Origin: a bacterium
GTDB taxonomy: Bacteria > Zhuqueibacterota > Zhuqueibacteria > Residuimicrobiales > Krinioviventaceae
Length of the DNA stretch: 64,000 nt
Assembly (NCBI GenBank): GCA_029561455.1
Contig: JAKQIY010000013.1
Span: forward strand, 186,001-250,000
Reading direction: 5' to 3'
The first letter of the stretch is position 1; every line of letters begins with the position of its first letter. This document shows, piece after piece, positions 38,231 to 49,075 of the stretch. The position numbers were made by a program, and so were the translations under genes. Below the pieces are notes generated by a model. It saw only the letters and a program-made list of their open reading frames with translations, did no database searches and was not told the DNA's origin.

Positions 38231-40879
38231 TTACATATTCCACCAATAACTAAATTTAATCATAAAAATATTATCCGCTTTGGTTTTCCATAACCGGTTA
38301 AATGAGCGGTTAAATTCCATATCGCCGAGGTATTCCGAATCGGAGCGGCGCTGGGTCCAAACCAGGTAAAATGTCGAGCCGGGGGTATATTCCCAGCGCA
38401 ATACAGCATTACCGCGCAGCGATTTGTAATCAAAATCGGGGTTGTCAAAACTGATTGCCGCGGCCGGTCCTGCGCCATCCGGATCGACAGTTATTACATC
38501 ATCACTGTTGCTGATGGTTTTGTTTTCTTGATATACTTTAAAATCATAACTTTTTGGTTTTGAAAACTCTTTAAAATCCGTATAGTCGCCGGTGGATAAC
38601 AAAGGCTGGGCATATAACTGTAAACTGAGGTTGGGAGTAAATGTCCAGTTTAATCTTATCCCGGCGCTCAATTCCTTTTGATTCATAGAAGCAAAAACAT
38701 AACGTTTACCAAATGTTTGCGTTGCCATGACATCGTCAAATACATCTACCCATTGCACATATTCATTTTCCAAAGCCAGTCTCGGATTAAAACTCACGGA
38801 GATATTCGGTCGCGGTTTCCATTCCACGCCGGCGCCTATGTTATAATATGTATCATCTTTATCCTGATAATAGCTGTTAAAATACATATCAAAAATCAAC
38901 GACTTTCTGTCGTCGCTTTCCCAATCAAAATCTAGTTCGTAACCTGGTGGGTTTATCAGCAATGGGCCGCCGCGGGTCAAACGTCTGTTCACTGTTTGCG
39001 GATTATAGGCAAGGCTGTATTCAAAAGAGGTATAATTTAAAAATTCGAATTCACCTCTTTGCCAAACTCCTTTCCAAATGGTATTGTTATCGAAATCCCA
39101 GCTTTGAAACAGGGCGGCAAGCATGTATACTTCACGAGTGACCTTGCCCGGTTCAGTCCATTTGTAACCACCGCCGATGTGCATGTTGATTTTATCTGTG
39201 CTTGATAAAAATCCCATATCATTCACATCAAAACCGGGACTGATGTATCCCAGCGCTGAGTTGAAAATCACCCTGCCTTTTTGTTTATTAATTAATAATC
39301 GTCCGGCAGTGCCGGACATACTGGTGGCTGTACTATCCAGACGATAATCTTTAGCGTCAGGCCGCTGGAAATAGTGGCGAGAACTCGTTTGTACGTTAAG
39401 CATTTGTTGTTCATTGGCTTGAAGTTGAGTAGCGCCAAACCAACTGGTAACCACCCAGGTTTTTGACGAGTCTAAAAATGCCCATCCGTCCAGCCCCAAA
39501 CTGTAAGCGGAATTGTTTAATTCATTTTGTATATCTTTATCTTTAAAATCTCGTTGCATGATAGTTGATAACATGCCAATGCCGTAGCGGCCTTCATTCA
39601 TCTCTTTTTGCGCCCGAAATACCCCGTAATAAGCGGCCGGTTCCGTTTCCAGTCTGCTTTTTTTGCCGTTAAAGGATATCTCGCTGTATTCACGGGCCGT
39701 GACGGCATGAACCATACCAACATTCAAGTTGTTGCCCACCTTACCGGTAATCTTGGCGGCGCCGATAATATTGGCATTTTCAGGGGAATCGGCGTAATCA
39801 TTATCCGGCAATTCACGTTGCGGCGGACGACCGATACGGCGACTATAGAAAAAGTTGGGATTTCCCCAATCAAAACCCCAGTTACTTCTTGAACCGCCCT
39901 GTCCAAAAGCAAAAATTGAAGAGCCTTCAATAAAAAATGGTCTTTTTTCCTGGAAAAATGTTTCATAATCCGTTAAATTAACAACCGCCGGGTCTACCTC
40001 TACCTGGCCGAAATCGGGATTTACCGTCATATCCAGGGTGAGATTGCTGCCAATACCATATTTCATATCCAGGCCGATTCCCGGTACATATTCTGAACCA
40101 TCGTTAAATGGATTATCTGCATCGGGATGAGTATATGCCGCCCTGGCGCGCGAGTAGGGGAGGATTTCCAGGTTACGGCCGGAATGAATATTGGCTATAC
40201 CTGTCAAATCAACAAAACGGGAGGCAAAGCCGCTGCCGTTTTTAGGAGTATAAACAATGAAATCCTCTTCATTTTTCCTGGCAATTCGGCGTAGAAAATC
40301 GACACCCCATACATACTGATCCTTTTCTTTAAAGCGCAATTGTGAAAAGGGGATACGCATTTCGGCAGTCCAACCCTCGTCATCAATGTGCACATCACCG
40401 GTCCAAACCCCGTCCCAGGAATCATCGGTCCATTCATCGTTATATATTGTGCCGTCATAGCGCGTTCCGGCGGCATTCAATCCAAAAAAGAAGCCGCTGC
40501 GGCGATCATAATATGGATCGATGGCTAAAAATATCTCATCGGATTTATTGCCATCATCACGCCGACATAACCTGGCAACTATTGAATCCGGGGCGGAGTC
40601 GTACATTCTTAAACCGATATATAAGGCTTCATCATCATAAGCTATCCGTGCAACAGTTCTTTCCGTTGCCGGTTCACCTTCTTTCGGTTCCAGTTGGGTA
40701 AAATTATCATAACCGAATTCATTCTGCCATACTTGTTCATCCAGTTTACCGTCAATATTAACAGGTTCTGCAAGTCGAACTGCATGCATCGGCGGTTTGT
40801 TTTCAATTGGACTTTCCGGAGCAGCGCTTGAAATAATCGTTATCATCAATACTATAAGAGAGAATAGCAACTGTTTCAT
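38231..40879 (-). CDS. CBM9-like/DUF5916 outer-membrane protein
   Basis: 882 aa, ATG after AGAGG. Signal peptide ~1-19. Residues ~30-215 are a family-9-like sugar-binding sandwich (VNIDGKLDEQVWQ, ARIAYDDEALYIGLRMYD, EDFIVYTPK). The rest is DUF5916: DMTVNPDFGQVEVDPAVVNL, FFQEKRPFFIEGS, FFYSRRIGRPPQ, then a barrel of about sixteen strands ending FMIKFSYWWNM. Proteins of this build are common in FCB bacteria and are thought to be outer-membrane, possibly binding or passing carbohydrate; the function is not established. It stands alone on the minus strand. Confidence 0.87.
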   Translation of the reverse strand: MKQLLFSLIVLMITIISSAAPESPIENKPPMHAVRLAEPVNIDGKLDEQVWQNEFGYDNFTQLEPKEGEPATERTVARIAYDDEALYIGLRMYDSAPDSIVARLCRRDDGNKSDEIFLAIDPYYDRRSGFFFGLNAAGTRYDGTIYNDEWTDDSWDGVWTGDVHIDDEGWTAEMRIPFSQLRFKEKDQYVWGVDFLRRIARKNEEDFIVYTPKNGSGFASRFVDLTGIANIHSGRNLEILPYSRARAAYTHPDADNPFNDGSEYVPGIGLDMKYGIGSNLTLDMTVNPDFGQVEVDPAVVNLTDYETFFQEKRPFFIEGSSIFAFGQGGSRSNWGFDWGNPNFFYSRRIGRPPQRELPDNDYADSPENANIIGAAKITGKVGNNLNVGMVHAVTAREYSEISFNGKKSRLETEPAAYYGVFRAQKEMNEGRYGIGMLSTIMQRDFKDKDIQNELNNSAYSLGLDGWAFLDSSKTWVVTSWFGATQLQANEQQMLNVQTSSRHYFQRPDAKDYRLDSTATSMSGTAGRLLINKQKGRVIFNSALGYISPGFDVNDMGFLSSTDKINMHIGGGYKWTEPGKVTREVYMLAALFQSWDFDNNTIWKGVWQRGEFEFLNYTSFEYSLAYNPQTVNRRLTRGGPLLINPPGYELDFDWESDDRKSLIFDMYFNSYYQDKDDTYYNIGAGVEWKPRPNISVSFNPRLALENEYVQWVDVFDDVMATQTFGKRYVFASMNQKELSAGIRLNWTFTPNLSLQLYAQPLLSTGDYTDFKEFSKPKSYDFKVYQENKTISNSDDVITVDPDGAGPAAAISFDNPDFDYKSLRGNAVLRWEYTPGSTFYLVWTQRRSDSEYLGDMEFNRSFNRLWKTKADNIFMIKFSYWWNM

Positions 40880-41568
40880 AAAATCCTCTTTGGTTAAATA
40901 TTTTCAATATGTTAACAGGTTCTGAATGAATAGAGTTTGTGTAAATGTGATCTGTTTATATGCAGTACCATGATTCGCTTTAAAAACGTTGAATAAAAGT
41001 GCTCTAATTGCCTGATCATGATGGATGGATATAATTTTATCTGTATGTATGGAAAAAAAAATTCCTCTCTAACAATTGGACACTCTAGATTAAAAAAGGT
41101 TGGCATTAATTTAAAGACATCAGTTTGTTTAAAATTGTTACGCTTTGACGTTATAAATGTTTCAGAGCATTTTCTTACATGCTTGTATTTTCAAGGTTTC
41201 AGGCGGTTATTTGTGTAAAAAATTGTAAACATAACTGAACCTTTTAGCTGATCATTCTTACAATTTGGTTTACAGCTTTGTAATACCCTGATCATAAAAG
41301 TGTAATTTCTTTTTTCCGTTGGGCATTTTTTTATTTATAAAAATTTTAATTGTCTGGATAAATACTTTTCCAACCCACCTTTTTTATCATCCGACAGAGT
41401 ATTTTTAATAAAGCATGGGAAAATAAGTAATTATTCAGTTCCTGCTGTGTATTTAACTTAACTTTGCCCCACATCAATAAAATTGGTATTAGAATTGCAT
41501 CTTAATTTTAAATATGTTCAGCAATCATTTTGCTGTCAAGTTGTTAAGATAGAAAAGTGAAAAAGTTT
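40880..41568. other. Intergenic region without recognised gene
   Basis: AT-rich, 689 nt. An inverted repeat AAATTGTAA (41220-41228) / TTACAATTT (41258-41266) is present. A weak promoter (TTGCCC, 17 nt, TATTAG, near 41464-41492) may serve the next gene. Two short open frames here lack ribosome sites and look like chance. Confidence 0.3.
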
Positions 41569-41958
41569 ATGAATCTACATTATTTAAAAAAGTGCCCAAT
41601 GTGTGAATACATTTGGACAACCAGAGCCGAATTATTAGATGATCCTGAGGTTGAACTGATAGGTTACCAGGCTAATTTTAAACACCTGGAATCGGGGTTA
41701 TTCCTTTTTAATCATCTGGTATGTAAAGGTACATTTGCCATACAAGCAAAAGAATTTAAGGATTTATATACCGGTGCGGTTTACAGCAATTCTTTGTTTG
41801 GTTCGGATTTTTGCCTGGGTTATTGTCTTGATCATGGCAATTTACAGACCTGTTCCCGGCGCTGTGAAAATTCTTATATAAGGGAAATTATGCAGATCAT
41901 CAAAAATTGGCCTGGCCGGAAAAAGCTGGAAATTGTACCATTGGTCCAGGATAAATAA
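41569..41958 (+). CDS. Small Cys-motif protein, unknown function
   Basis: 129 aa from ATG 41569; GTG 41557 is also possible and neither has a clear ribosome site. It shows a CPMC pair at residues ~9-12, then LIGYQANFKHLESGLFLFNHLVCKGTFA, given here only as its outline in two parts (LIGYQANF and GLFLFNHLVC). A C-terminal cluster follows, DFCLGYC and CSRRCENSYIREI. The paired cysteines suggest metal or iron-sulfur binding. From memory, similar small proteins are scattered in sulfate/metal-reducing deltaproteobacteria, but I cannot name the family. The next gene also has Cys pairs and follows 90 nt later. Confidence 0.7.
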   Translation: MNLHYLKKCPMCEYIWTTRAELLDDPEVELIGYQANFKHLESGLFLFNHLVCKGTFAIQAKEFKDLYTGAVYSNSLFGSDFCLGYCLDHGNLQTCSRRCENSYIREIMQIIKNWPGRKKLEIVPLVQDK

Positions 41959-42048
41959 ATATATAGTAATTAGTACGACAAGATCATTAATTTAGTTGAA
42001 TGCTGCAATAATACAGAGAATTGAGCGGAACGGGTTTTTGAGGATAAT

Positions 42049-42771
42049 ATGGAAGAACTGATTTCAATTCGTTACACCTTTACAATGAATGACGGGACGC
42101 ATGAGGTTTTTAATATTAAACTTGATCCCCAAACTTTACTCTTGGTCGCTGATAAGCCCAAGGAATTGCCGGAATGGACTACTCTGAATTTCCACAAATG
42201 CACTATTTGTCCACTACAAAATGAAACGTATTGTCCGCTTGCCATTAGCCTGGTTCATATTGTTAAGAGGTTCAACCGGATCATTTCCTATGATAAAATA
42301 CACATGGATGTAGAGACCCGGGAACGCTTTATATCACAACACACTACAGCGCAAAAGGGGATCAGTTCATTGATGGGACTGGTTATCGCTGCCAGTGGTT
42401 GTCCACATACAGCTTTTTTAAAATCTATGGCGCGTTTTCATTTGCCGCTGGCCAGTCGTGATGAAACGGTATTCCGCGCGGCTTCTATGTATATGCTTGC
42501 TCAATATTTTTTGCATAAAGATAACAAACCGGTTGATTTTGAATTGCAGGGTCTGGTTCGGTTATATCGTAACCTTGAGGATGTGAATCTGTCTATTGCG
42601 GAACGATTGAATGTCGCCAGCAAGTCCGATTCAACGATCAACGCGTTAATTCTTCTTGATGTTTATAATAAAATAATGCCTATGGCAATAGGTAATTCTC
42701 TCGATCAACTGCGTAATCTGTTTGAGGACTATATTAGTAACAATAATTTTAATGAACTTTTGGCGGGATAA
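42049..42771 (+). CDS. DUF6901-like protein, unknown function
   Basis: 240 aa, ATG with GAGG 8 nt upstream. The N-terminus (ISIRYTFTMNDGTHEVFNI) is beta-rich, then NFHKCTICPL and ETYCPLAIS form a CxxC...C motif. SGCPHTAFLKSMARFHLPLA follows, then a helical C-terminal half. I recall this pattern as DUF6901, seen with the preceding kind of Cys protein, but this is memory, not a search. No transmembrane segment. Possibly metal-binding; function unknown. Confidence 0.7.
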   Translation: MEELISIRYTFTMNDGTHEVFNIKLDPQTLLLVADKPKELPEWTTLNFHKCTICPLQNETYCPLAISLVHIVKRFNRIISYDKIHMDVETRERFISQHTTAQKGISSLMGLVIAASGCPHTAFLKSMARFHLPLASRDETVFRAASMYMLAQYFLHKDNKPVDFELQGLVRLYRNLEDVNLSIAERLNVASKSDSTINALILLDVYNKIMPMAIGNSLDQLRNLFEDYISNNNFNELLAG

Positions 42772-43116
42772 AACCTCAACCAGGTTTCAATTATTAAACT
42801 CATTTTCATTACTTACAGAGTGGGCCCAATATTTATGTTTCAAGACTGTTGCATAAATCCCTTTATTCATTCCTTTCCAAGTTATAGTAACGATTAATGT
42901 CGTTAAATAAAAATTATAATTTTGTGACCGGTCTCTTGAATAAAACCCCATTTCCGGTGTATTTAAAGTAGCATAATTATCATTTTTTCACTACATAATT
43001 GCATATACCATATTCATTGCCAATTCCTCTGGAAAATTATTGAACCAGAGGGCGTGGAAATTCTTTACCTTTATATAAACAATATCGGCAGTGAAATTTA
43101 AAAGAATGGAGTAAAA
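42772..43116 (+). other. Intergenic region, nothing recognised
   Basis: 345 AT-rich nt. A TATAAT-like sextet occurs near 42917 but has no matching -35 box. No hairpin with a T run was seen. Confidence 0.3.
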
Positions 43117-43422
43117 ATGGAAAGAAACCTGACAATTCTATTTTTCATTCTAGCCGGTTTTATTCTGTTATTGATCCTGCTCAATTGTTCACTCGTGCCG
43201 GTTAAAAGCAACCACGCGGGTACTCAGCACATGTCATCATACTCTTTTATGCGGTCTGCCCAGTCAGTTAAAAATAGCTTAACAAATTTTAAAACCAGGG
43301 TCGGAGATTTTATTTCATCGGCAAAATATACCTATAAAAAGATCATTCATTACCCACTAACCTTTAATTTCATTATTAACCGGATAAAACCGTCAACCCC
43401 CAAAAAACATTTTCAATTATAA
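43117..43422 (+). CDS. Small membrane protein or lipoprotein
   Basis: 101 aa, ATG 43117 with GGAG 7 nt upstream, which supports it as real. The N-terminal hydrophobic segment (LTILFFILAGFILLLILLNC) either anchors the protein or is a lipoprotein signal (lipobox LLNC). The rest is basic (RSAQSVKNSLTNFKTRVGD) with no known motif. It precedes a PAS hybrid kinase by 134 nt. Confidence 0.55.
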   Translation: MERNLTILFFILAGFILLLILLNCSLVPVKSNHAGTQHMSSYSFMRSAQSVKNSLTNFKTRVGDFISSAKYTYKKIIHYPLTFNFIINRIKPSTPKKHFQL

Positions 43423-43556
43423 ATCCTTATTAATCATAAATTCTACTTTTTCTCTCCATTTCTTTTGCATGATTAGAACATGTTTGCGATTATAGGTATA
43501 ATAATTGCATACTTTATTCTGCTTTGTTTCAGCAGAAAAATCATGTGGAGATTAAT

Positions 43557-46277
43557 ATGTTACGATCCGACAAGAATGATGATGGTATAATAATCAATAA
43601 TGTTAATAAAGTTATTCCCTCATCTTCCGGTGCTATAAAACCAACTGCTAAACGATTGTCAGAACGGGTTGAATTTTTGCAATCATTTATAGAAAAATTA
43701 CCGGATGGTTTTTGCATTATAGATCAAAAGGGTCATATCGATTATGTCAATACACCATTTTGTCGTATGCTTGGCTTTAAAAAAGAAAGCATCCTTGGCC
43801 GCCCTTTCTCAGATTTCCTTGACGAAACCAGCTACCAGCAATTACAAATAAATATCAGAAAAAAAACAAATTTAACTAGTATGCGGATAGTCTGGAAAAC
43901 CGCATGGGCTGAAGCATTGACTTCACTGGTTTCTATCCTCTTGTTTCCTGATATCAAAAGTCATTATTCTAGTTATGCAATTGTCATTACGGAGATTACC
44001 GGGCAAAAGCCCAGTTTGACGATTATCAATGAAGGTGAAGTGAAATACCAAAACCTTGCCGACCGCTCAAATGATGGGGTTGGTATTATTCAGAATGGGA
44101 TTTTTAAATATGTTAATAATACATTAGCCCGGATATGCGGTTATGAAGTGAACGAACTTGTCGGCACATCTTTCATACAATTGCTCACTTTGACTGAACG
44201 TGACTCTGTTCAGGATAAATATCTAAAACGCATGTCGGGTCACCAGGTTGAGAAGGTTTACCAATCTACTATAATTAATAAAATAGGGGAAGAAAAATAC
44301 ATTGAGATCAATGCCGATATTATTCAACTGGAAGGGGAGAATGCCGATTTGGTTATTGTTCGGGATATAACTGAAGAGAAAAAACTTGATCAGGCATTGC
44401 GTGAGAGTGAAAACAAATATAAACAGTTGCAAAGAAATATTCCCCTGGGCTTGTACCGCACTACTCCCGATGGCAATATTTTATTTGCTAATCCGGCAAC
44501 TGTTAGATTATTAGGTTGTGACTCCTGGGAAGAGTTGGAAAGGCAAAATATTATAACTTTCTATGCCAATAAAAATGACCGGTTGACATTGTTATATAAT
44601 CTCAACACTTTCGGAACCCAGGATGGCGTGGAAGTGCAGTTGAAGAGAAAGGACGGCTCTTTGTTTTGGGCGTCAATAAGCTCGAATACTGTTTATAACT
44701 CCAGAAAGGAACCGTTATATTATGATGGGATTATTCGTGATATCAGTGAAAAAAAACAGGCGGAGGAAGCGCTTCGGGAAAGTGAAGAGAAATTTCGTCT
44801 CATATCCGAGCAGTCAATAACGGCGCTGGTGATAATCCAAAAGGGATATTTTAAATACTTTAATAAAGCATTTTGTGAAATGAGTGGCTATTCTCAGGAC
44901 GAAATTAAAGCCTGGAAAGCTTATGAATTTACCAAAACAATTCACCATGAAGATGTTAAATTTGTTCTTGATCAGGGCAAGAATAAAATGCAGGGTAATC
45001 GCAATGCTTTGCAAAAATTCTCATTTCGCGGCATAACCAAGTATGATGAAGTTAAATGGATAGATATTTATTCCCGTGTAATACGTTACAATGGTCTGCC
45101 GGCTATATTAATGACTCTAGCCGATATAACCGAGCGCAAAAAGATCCAGGAGGAATTGCAAAAAGCCCAGAAACTGGAATCTACAGGTTTATTGGCAGGG
45201 GGTATTGCTCATGATTTCAACAATCGTTTATCGGTTATCCTCGGTAATGCGCAGCTTGCACGTATGAATGTAAATGATCCACAAAAGTTGGAGCGATACC
45301 TGCAAAACATTGAATCCAGCGCTTCTCAGGCAACCTCATTAACACAACAACTGCTTACTTTTTCCAAAGGGGGAAAACCGATAAAAACTGTCTGTTCTGT
45401 TAAGCAAATCCTTGAAGAGGCCATAAACCTGTCCCTGAGCGGTACGGCAATAACCTGCAATACCCTGTTTGCAGATAATCTTTTAAATATTGAGGTAGAC
45501 AAAGGACAACTAACCCAGGTTATAAATAATCTATTAATTAATGCCGAACAGGCAACTCCCGGCGGTGGCGCAATCGATATTATTGTTAATAACTATCATG
45601 CCCTGGGGCAAGATATTAAAGAGGGCTTTAAAGATGGGAATTATATTCATATTATCATCAAGGATTATGGCGTCGGCATACCTCCGGAAATACTGGAAAA
45701 GATTTTTGATCCGTTCTTTACCACCAAACAAAAAGGCAGCGGGCTGGGATTAGCAGTAGTTTATTCAATAATTGAAAAACATAATGGCCATATCAAAGTT
45801 CACTCAACACCCGGCAAAGGCACCCAGTTTGATCTTTTTTTACCAGCTACTCATTTACCAGTTGTATATACAGTTTCAAAAACAGCAGGCGTTATTAAAG
45901 GCTCCGGGAAGATTCTGGTTATGGATGATGAAGAATTTGTTTTGGATATGGTTTGCGACCTGCTTGAACGTCTTGGTTTTACTACATTAAAAGCTAAGGA
46001 TGGCCTTGAAGCTATCGAAATTTACCAAAAGCATCTTTATTCTGCCGAACCTGTTAAACTGATTATTATGGATTTGACAATCCCCGGCGGACTGGGCGGT
46101 AAAGAGACTATTACCCGACTCAAGAATATTGATCCGAACGTCAGAGCCATAGTCTCCAGCGGCTATTCTAATGATCCGATCATGTCGCATTTTAGAAATT
46201 TTGGCTTTTCCGGTGTCATAGCTAAACCTTATAAATTAAACACTTTACAAGATGTTATACAAAAGGCGCTTAAATGA
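43557..46277 (+). CDS. PAS hybrid histidine kinase with C-terminal receiver
   Basis: 906 aa from ATG 43557, GGAG at 6-7 nt; the frame opens earlier at 43524. Four PAS domains lie at about 40-150, 160-280, 285-405 and 410-535, without membrane segments. Then HisKA ([17 protein letters not shown], His552), HATPase ([30 protein letters not shown]) and a receiver with Asp839 ([10 protein letters not shown]). This is a cytoplasmic sensor with an internal phosphorelay; no output domain. The single-domain receiver at 47179 is a possible partner (inference). Confidence 0.92.
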   Translation: MLRSDKNDDGIIINNVNKVIPSSSGAIKPTAKRLSERVEFLQSFIEKLPDGFCIIDQKGHIDYVNTPFCRMLGFKKESILGRPFSDFLDETSYQQLQINIRKKTNLTSMRIVWKTAWAEALTSLVSILLFPDIKSHYSSYAIVITEITGQKPSLTIINEGEVKYQNLADRSNDGVGIIQNGIFKYVNNTLARICGYEVNELVGTSFIQLLTLTERDSVQDKYLKRMSGHQVEKVYQSTIINKIGEEKYIEINADIIQLEGENADLVIVRDITEEKKLDQALRESENKYKQLQRNIPLGLYRTTPDGNILFANPATVRLLGCDSWEELERQNIITFYANKNDRLTLLYNLNTFGTQDGVEVQLKRKDGSLFWASISSNTVYNSRKEPLYYDGIIRDISEKKQAEEALRESEEKFRLISEQSITALVIIQKGYFKYFNKAFCEMSGYSQDEIKAWKAYEFTKTIHHEDVKFVLDQGKNKMQGNRNALQKFSFRGITKYDEVKWIDIYSRVIRYNGLPAILMTLADITERKKIQEELQKAQKLESTGLLAGGIAHDFNNRLSVILGNAQLARMNVNDPQKLERYLQNIESSASQATSLTQQLLTFSKGGKPIKTVCSVKQILEEAINLSLSGTAITCNTLFADNLLNIEVDKGQLTQVINNLLINAEQATPGGGAIDIIVNNYHALGQDIKEGFKDGNYIHIIIKDYGVGIPPEILEKIFDPFFTTKQKGSGLGLAVVYSIIEKHNGHIKVHSTPGKGTQFDLFLPATHLPVVYTVSKTAGVIKGSGKILVMDDEEFVLDMVCDLLERLGFTTLKAKDGLEAIEIYQKHLYSAEPVKLIIMDLTIPGGLGGKETITRLKNIDPNVRAIVSSGYSNDPIMSHFRNFGFSGVIAKPYKLNTLQDVIQKALK

Positions 46278-46423
46278 GTTAACGTTTACTTTTATTCTTT
46301 TTTATATTTATCTAGTTTCTATTAAAAAGTGATATTTTATCCTTTATGATCTAAGCAATGACCTGTGAATCTTTTTATCCAGGTATTCATCTAATTAATA
46401 AAATTGATTAAAAGGAGTAAAAA

Positions 46424-46801
46424 ATGTCAATAAAAAATTTATCTATGCCGGAACTGGAATCTACATTAAATAATAATGACATTGTGTTGATAGATTTCTG
46501 GGCGCAATGGTGTGGACCTTGCCGGATGTTTGGTCCTATTTTTGAAAAAGTATCTGAAAAATATCCTGATATAGCTTTTACCAAAGTTGACACTGAAAAA
46601 GAACAGGATCTTGCTGCCGCCTTTGGCATTCAGTCGATTCCCACCCTGGCAATTTTCAGAGAAAAAATTTTACTCTACAAACAACCCGGAGCTTTACCCG
46701 AAAACGCTTTAATCGATTTAATCAAGCAGGTAAAAGATCTGGATATGGAAAAAATAAAACAGGAAATAAAGTCCAAAACCGGGGCTGAAGTTGAAGCGTA
46801 A
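46424..46801 (+). CDS. Thioredoxin
   Basis: 125 aa, ATG with AAAGGAG. Thioredoxin fold with the active site WCGPC (DFWAQWCGPCRMFGPI) and the cis-proline in SIPTLAIF. No signal peptide, so a cytoplasmic dithiol reductant. The C-terminus is extended by about 15 charged residues (KIKQEIKSKTGAEVEA) beyond the usual end. Own terminator directly downstream. Confidence 0.93.
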   Translation: MSIKNLSMPELESTLNNNDIVLIDFWAQWCGPCRMFGPIFEKVSEKYPDIAFTKVDTEKEQDLAAAFGIQSIPTLAIFREKILLYKQPGALPENALIDLIKQVKDLDMEKIKQEIKSKTGAEVEA

Positions 46802-46819
46802 GCAGCGTTTAAACACTTT

Positions 46820-46848
46820 AAAGGTGTCAGCAATGACACCTTTTTTTT
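46820..46848 (+). terminator. Rho-independent terminator of the thioredoxin gene
   Basis: AAAGGTGTCA, GCAA loop, TGACACCTTT with eight T in all: a perfect 10-bp stem. Confidence 0.95.
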
Positions 46849-47178
46849 ACCTGCCGGATAAAAAATAATAAAAACAGAATATAAAGTTGTTTGTTTATGT
46901 TCTACTGTTGTTATCATTTTGTTTACATTTCTACCTGTCTTATGAACAAATCTAGATTCTTTTCAAAAAATGACCCTGGATATAAAACAGGCAGATAAGA
47001 AATATTACAGCACATCACTAAATTATAATGGAATTGTTGACTTAATTGATTTGCTTATGATTCTTTTTTTTGTAAATTTTAGTTTAGAATTTTCTGCAAC
47101 TGAATTTTGTATATCATTGTGTGTTAAATTAATTAAAAGACTGGTAAAACCAATAAAAAATAGCATGAGGATCTCCAA
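46849..47178 (+). other. Intergenic region, nothing firm
   Basis: 330 AT-rich nt before the receiver gene. A 70-codon frame (46970-47182) overlaps the next start by ATGA but has no ribosome site and no recognisable composition, so I do not call it a gene. Confidence 0.3.
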
Positions 47179-47580
47179 ATGAAGACACTGATCGCAGATG
47201 ATGATCCGATCAACCTTAAAATATTTATTAAATATTTAAGCAGTTATGGACAATGCGTACCGGCGCTTAATGGCTCTGAAGCCATTGAAAAGTTTAAACA
47301 CGCTTTAAATGTAAACATTCCTTTTCAGTTGATCCTTCTGGATATTATGATGCCTGAAACCGATGGTCATACCGCTCTATTGGAAATTCGGCGGATAGAA
47401 AAAGAATTCAATATTCCATTTGAAAACCGTGTAAAAATCATTATGGCAACTGCTTTATCCGGGTTTAAGCATGTACAGACCGCATTTGATAACATGGCCG
47501 ATGGTTACCTGGTCAAACCGATTGAAAAAAAACGGTTATTGGAAGAAATCAATAAAGTATGTAGTACTAATTTAAAGTAA
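47179..47580 (+). CDS. Single-domain response regulator
   Basis: 133 aa, ATG with GAGGA upstream. Only a receiver domain: ADDDP (Asp7-9), Asp55 in LILLDIMMPETDG, Ala-Thr in IMATAL, and Lys in VKPIEK. No output domain, so it acts by protein contact or as a phosphorelay step (CheY-like). The insertion NVNIPFQ before the Asp and EFNIPFENR later are typical of small FCB/deltaproteobacterial receivers. Confidence 0.9.
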   Translation: MKTLIADDDPINLKIFIKYLSSYGQCVPALNGSEAIEKFKHALNVNIPFQLILLDIMMPETDGHTALLEIRRIEKEFNIPFENRVKIIMATALSGFKHVQTAFDNMADGYLVKPIEKKRLLEEINKVCSTNLK

Positions 47581-47845
47581 TTTTTGCCAGATTGATATTC
47601 CATTTTTGTGCAATTCTGATTATCACATCTTATTGTTATAATTTGGGGAAGATAGTTATCTTTTCATTAGTATCAGGTAATTCCTCTATTCTCTTGTTTT
47701 ATATTTTTATTTATTAAATCGTGCAATAAAATTTATCATATTGCTGTTTTATTGCAATGAATAATTTAAAATGCAGTTGTAATTTTTTTAAATAATCACT
47801 GAGATTTTTAATGAATTTTATCAATAGTAATATTTGAGTCTGTTT

Positions 47846-48799
47846 ATGGATACAATTGAAATATTACACCTGGTTTTGTCACACTGGAATTTGCATTTAA
47901 AATGCCTGCACCCTGAAATATCAGTTGCGGGCAGCTCTGAACGCACTGCATACCGGACTGTAGTTGAAACGCAACAATCCCATTTTTATATAGTTGAAGA
48001 GATACTGGCAGCACAGTTAGACCATAAGCGCCTGATCCAAAATATTTTGTTTTTTTTGCATTCCAACAGATTACAGTTTGCTGAACCTTATATCAGGAGT
48101 AATTCCGGGAATGCAATTTGTGAGGTTGAGAGTCGTTTTTGGCAAATTATCCCCTTCATTGATGGTATTCCACTTGTCCGTCCGGCTTATATCGACGATA
48201 CCTGGCGGGGCAGGGAAATGGCACACTTTCTCACAGCACTGAAAGATAGTTCGGCAGGTATTGAATCTCTAATAACAAAGCCACCATTTTCGATAAAAGA
48301 ATATGTTATTGATTTTATAAAAAAATTACAGATTCATAACCCCGAATTAACTGGAAATGTGGATGAAATTTTTCTGCACCTGGAAAAAACCTTTTTCGAT
48401 CGGCATGATGAACTAGAGATTGGGTTTTGCCATGGCGATTATCATCCCTTGAATATAATCTGGAGTGAAACCGGTATACGCCGTGTCATCGACTGGGAAT
48501 TTGCCGGATTCAAGCCTGTTTTATATGATATTGCCAATATGCTTGGCTGCCTGGGAATGGAACATCCGCGCAGCCTGGTGAATGCGGTTACTCGCCAGTT
48601 TCTTCACCATCTTTTCAAAAGCAAATTTTTAAATATAAATCATCTAGAGTGTCTGCCGGAATTTATTCTCGCTTTACGTTTTGCCTGGCTTGCCGAATGG
48701 CTGCGAAAAACAGATACAGAAATGATAAAACTTGAATTGACGTATATGTTTCTACTGTTAGATAACCGGGAAAAAATATTAAAAAATTGGTGTTTGTAA
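47846..48799 (+). CDS. APH/choline-kinase-fold phosphotransferase
   Basis: 317 aa from ATG 47846 (TTG 47834 also in frame; only a weak GAG upstream). The catalytic loop FCHGDYHPLNIIW and the metal-binding VIDWEFAG are those of aminoglycoside phosphotransferase-like kinases. The N-lobe is recognisable but poorly conserved. Such proteins phosphorylate small molecules (sugars, homoserine, aminoglycosides); the substrate here is unknown and resistance should not be assumed. Confidence 0.85.
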   Translation: MDTIEILHLVLSHWNLHLKCLHPEISVAGSSERTAYRTVVETQQSHFYIVEEILAAQLDHKRLIQNILFFLHSNRLQFAEPYIRSNSGNAICEVESRFWQIIPFIDGIPLVRPAYIDDTWRGREMAHFLTALKDSSAGIESLITKPPFSIKEYVIDFIKKLQIHNPELTGNVDEIFLHLEKTFFDRHDELEIGFCHGDYHPLNIIWSETGIRRVIDWEFAGFKPVLYDIANMLGCLGMEHPRSLVNAVTRQFLHHLFKSKFLNINHLECLPEFILALRFAWLAEWLRKTDTEMIKLELTYMFLLLDNREKILKNWCL

Positions 48800-49075
48800 T
48801 GAATAATGAATTTTTAAGAATAACACTTTATTTTAAACAAAATAGTACTTTATTTCCTGAAAAATGCTTATATTATTATTCCATGATTCATGTTTGGTTT
48901 AATATTGTTCTTTGAATGAGATGCAATAAAACAACCTGGCAAAATGCAATACCTTTTGAAGCAGTGTTAAAAAAAGACTTTAAATTCATAAAAAAAATTC
49001 ATAAATTATTTGCTTCAAAAATGATTAAAATCATATAAATGACCAATAATTATTAATATGATAAGGAGCGGGGAT

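Noticed and set aside
40912-41106. 64-codon minus-strand frame upstream of the DUF5916 gene
   Set aside because: No ribosome site and lies where the promoter of the DUF5916 gene is expected.
41018-41218. 66-codon frame in the 40.9-41.6 kb gap
   Set aside because: No ribosome site, mixed composition, no signal peptide or motif.
46970-47182. 70-codon frame overlapping the receiver gene start by ATGA
   Set aside because: No ribosome site, low-complexity AT-driven composition, no recognisable feature; overlap is likely chance.
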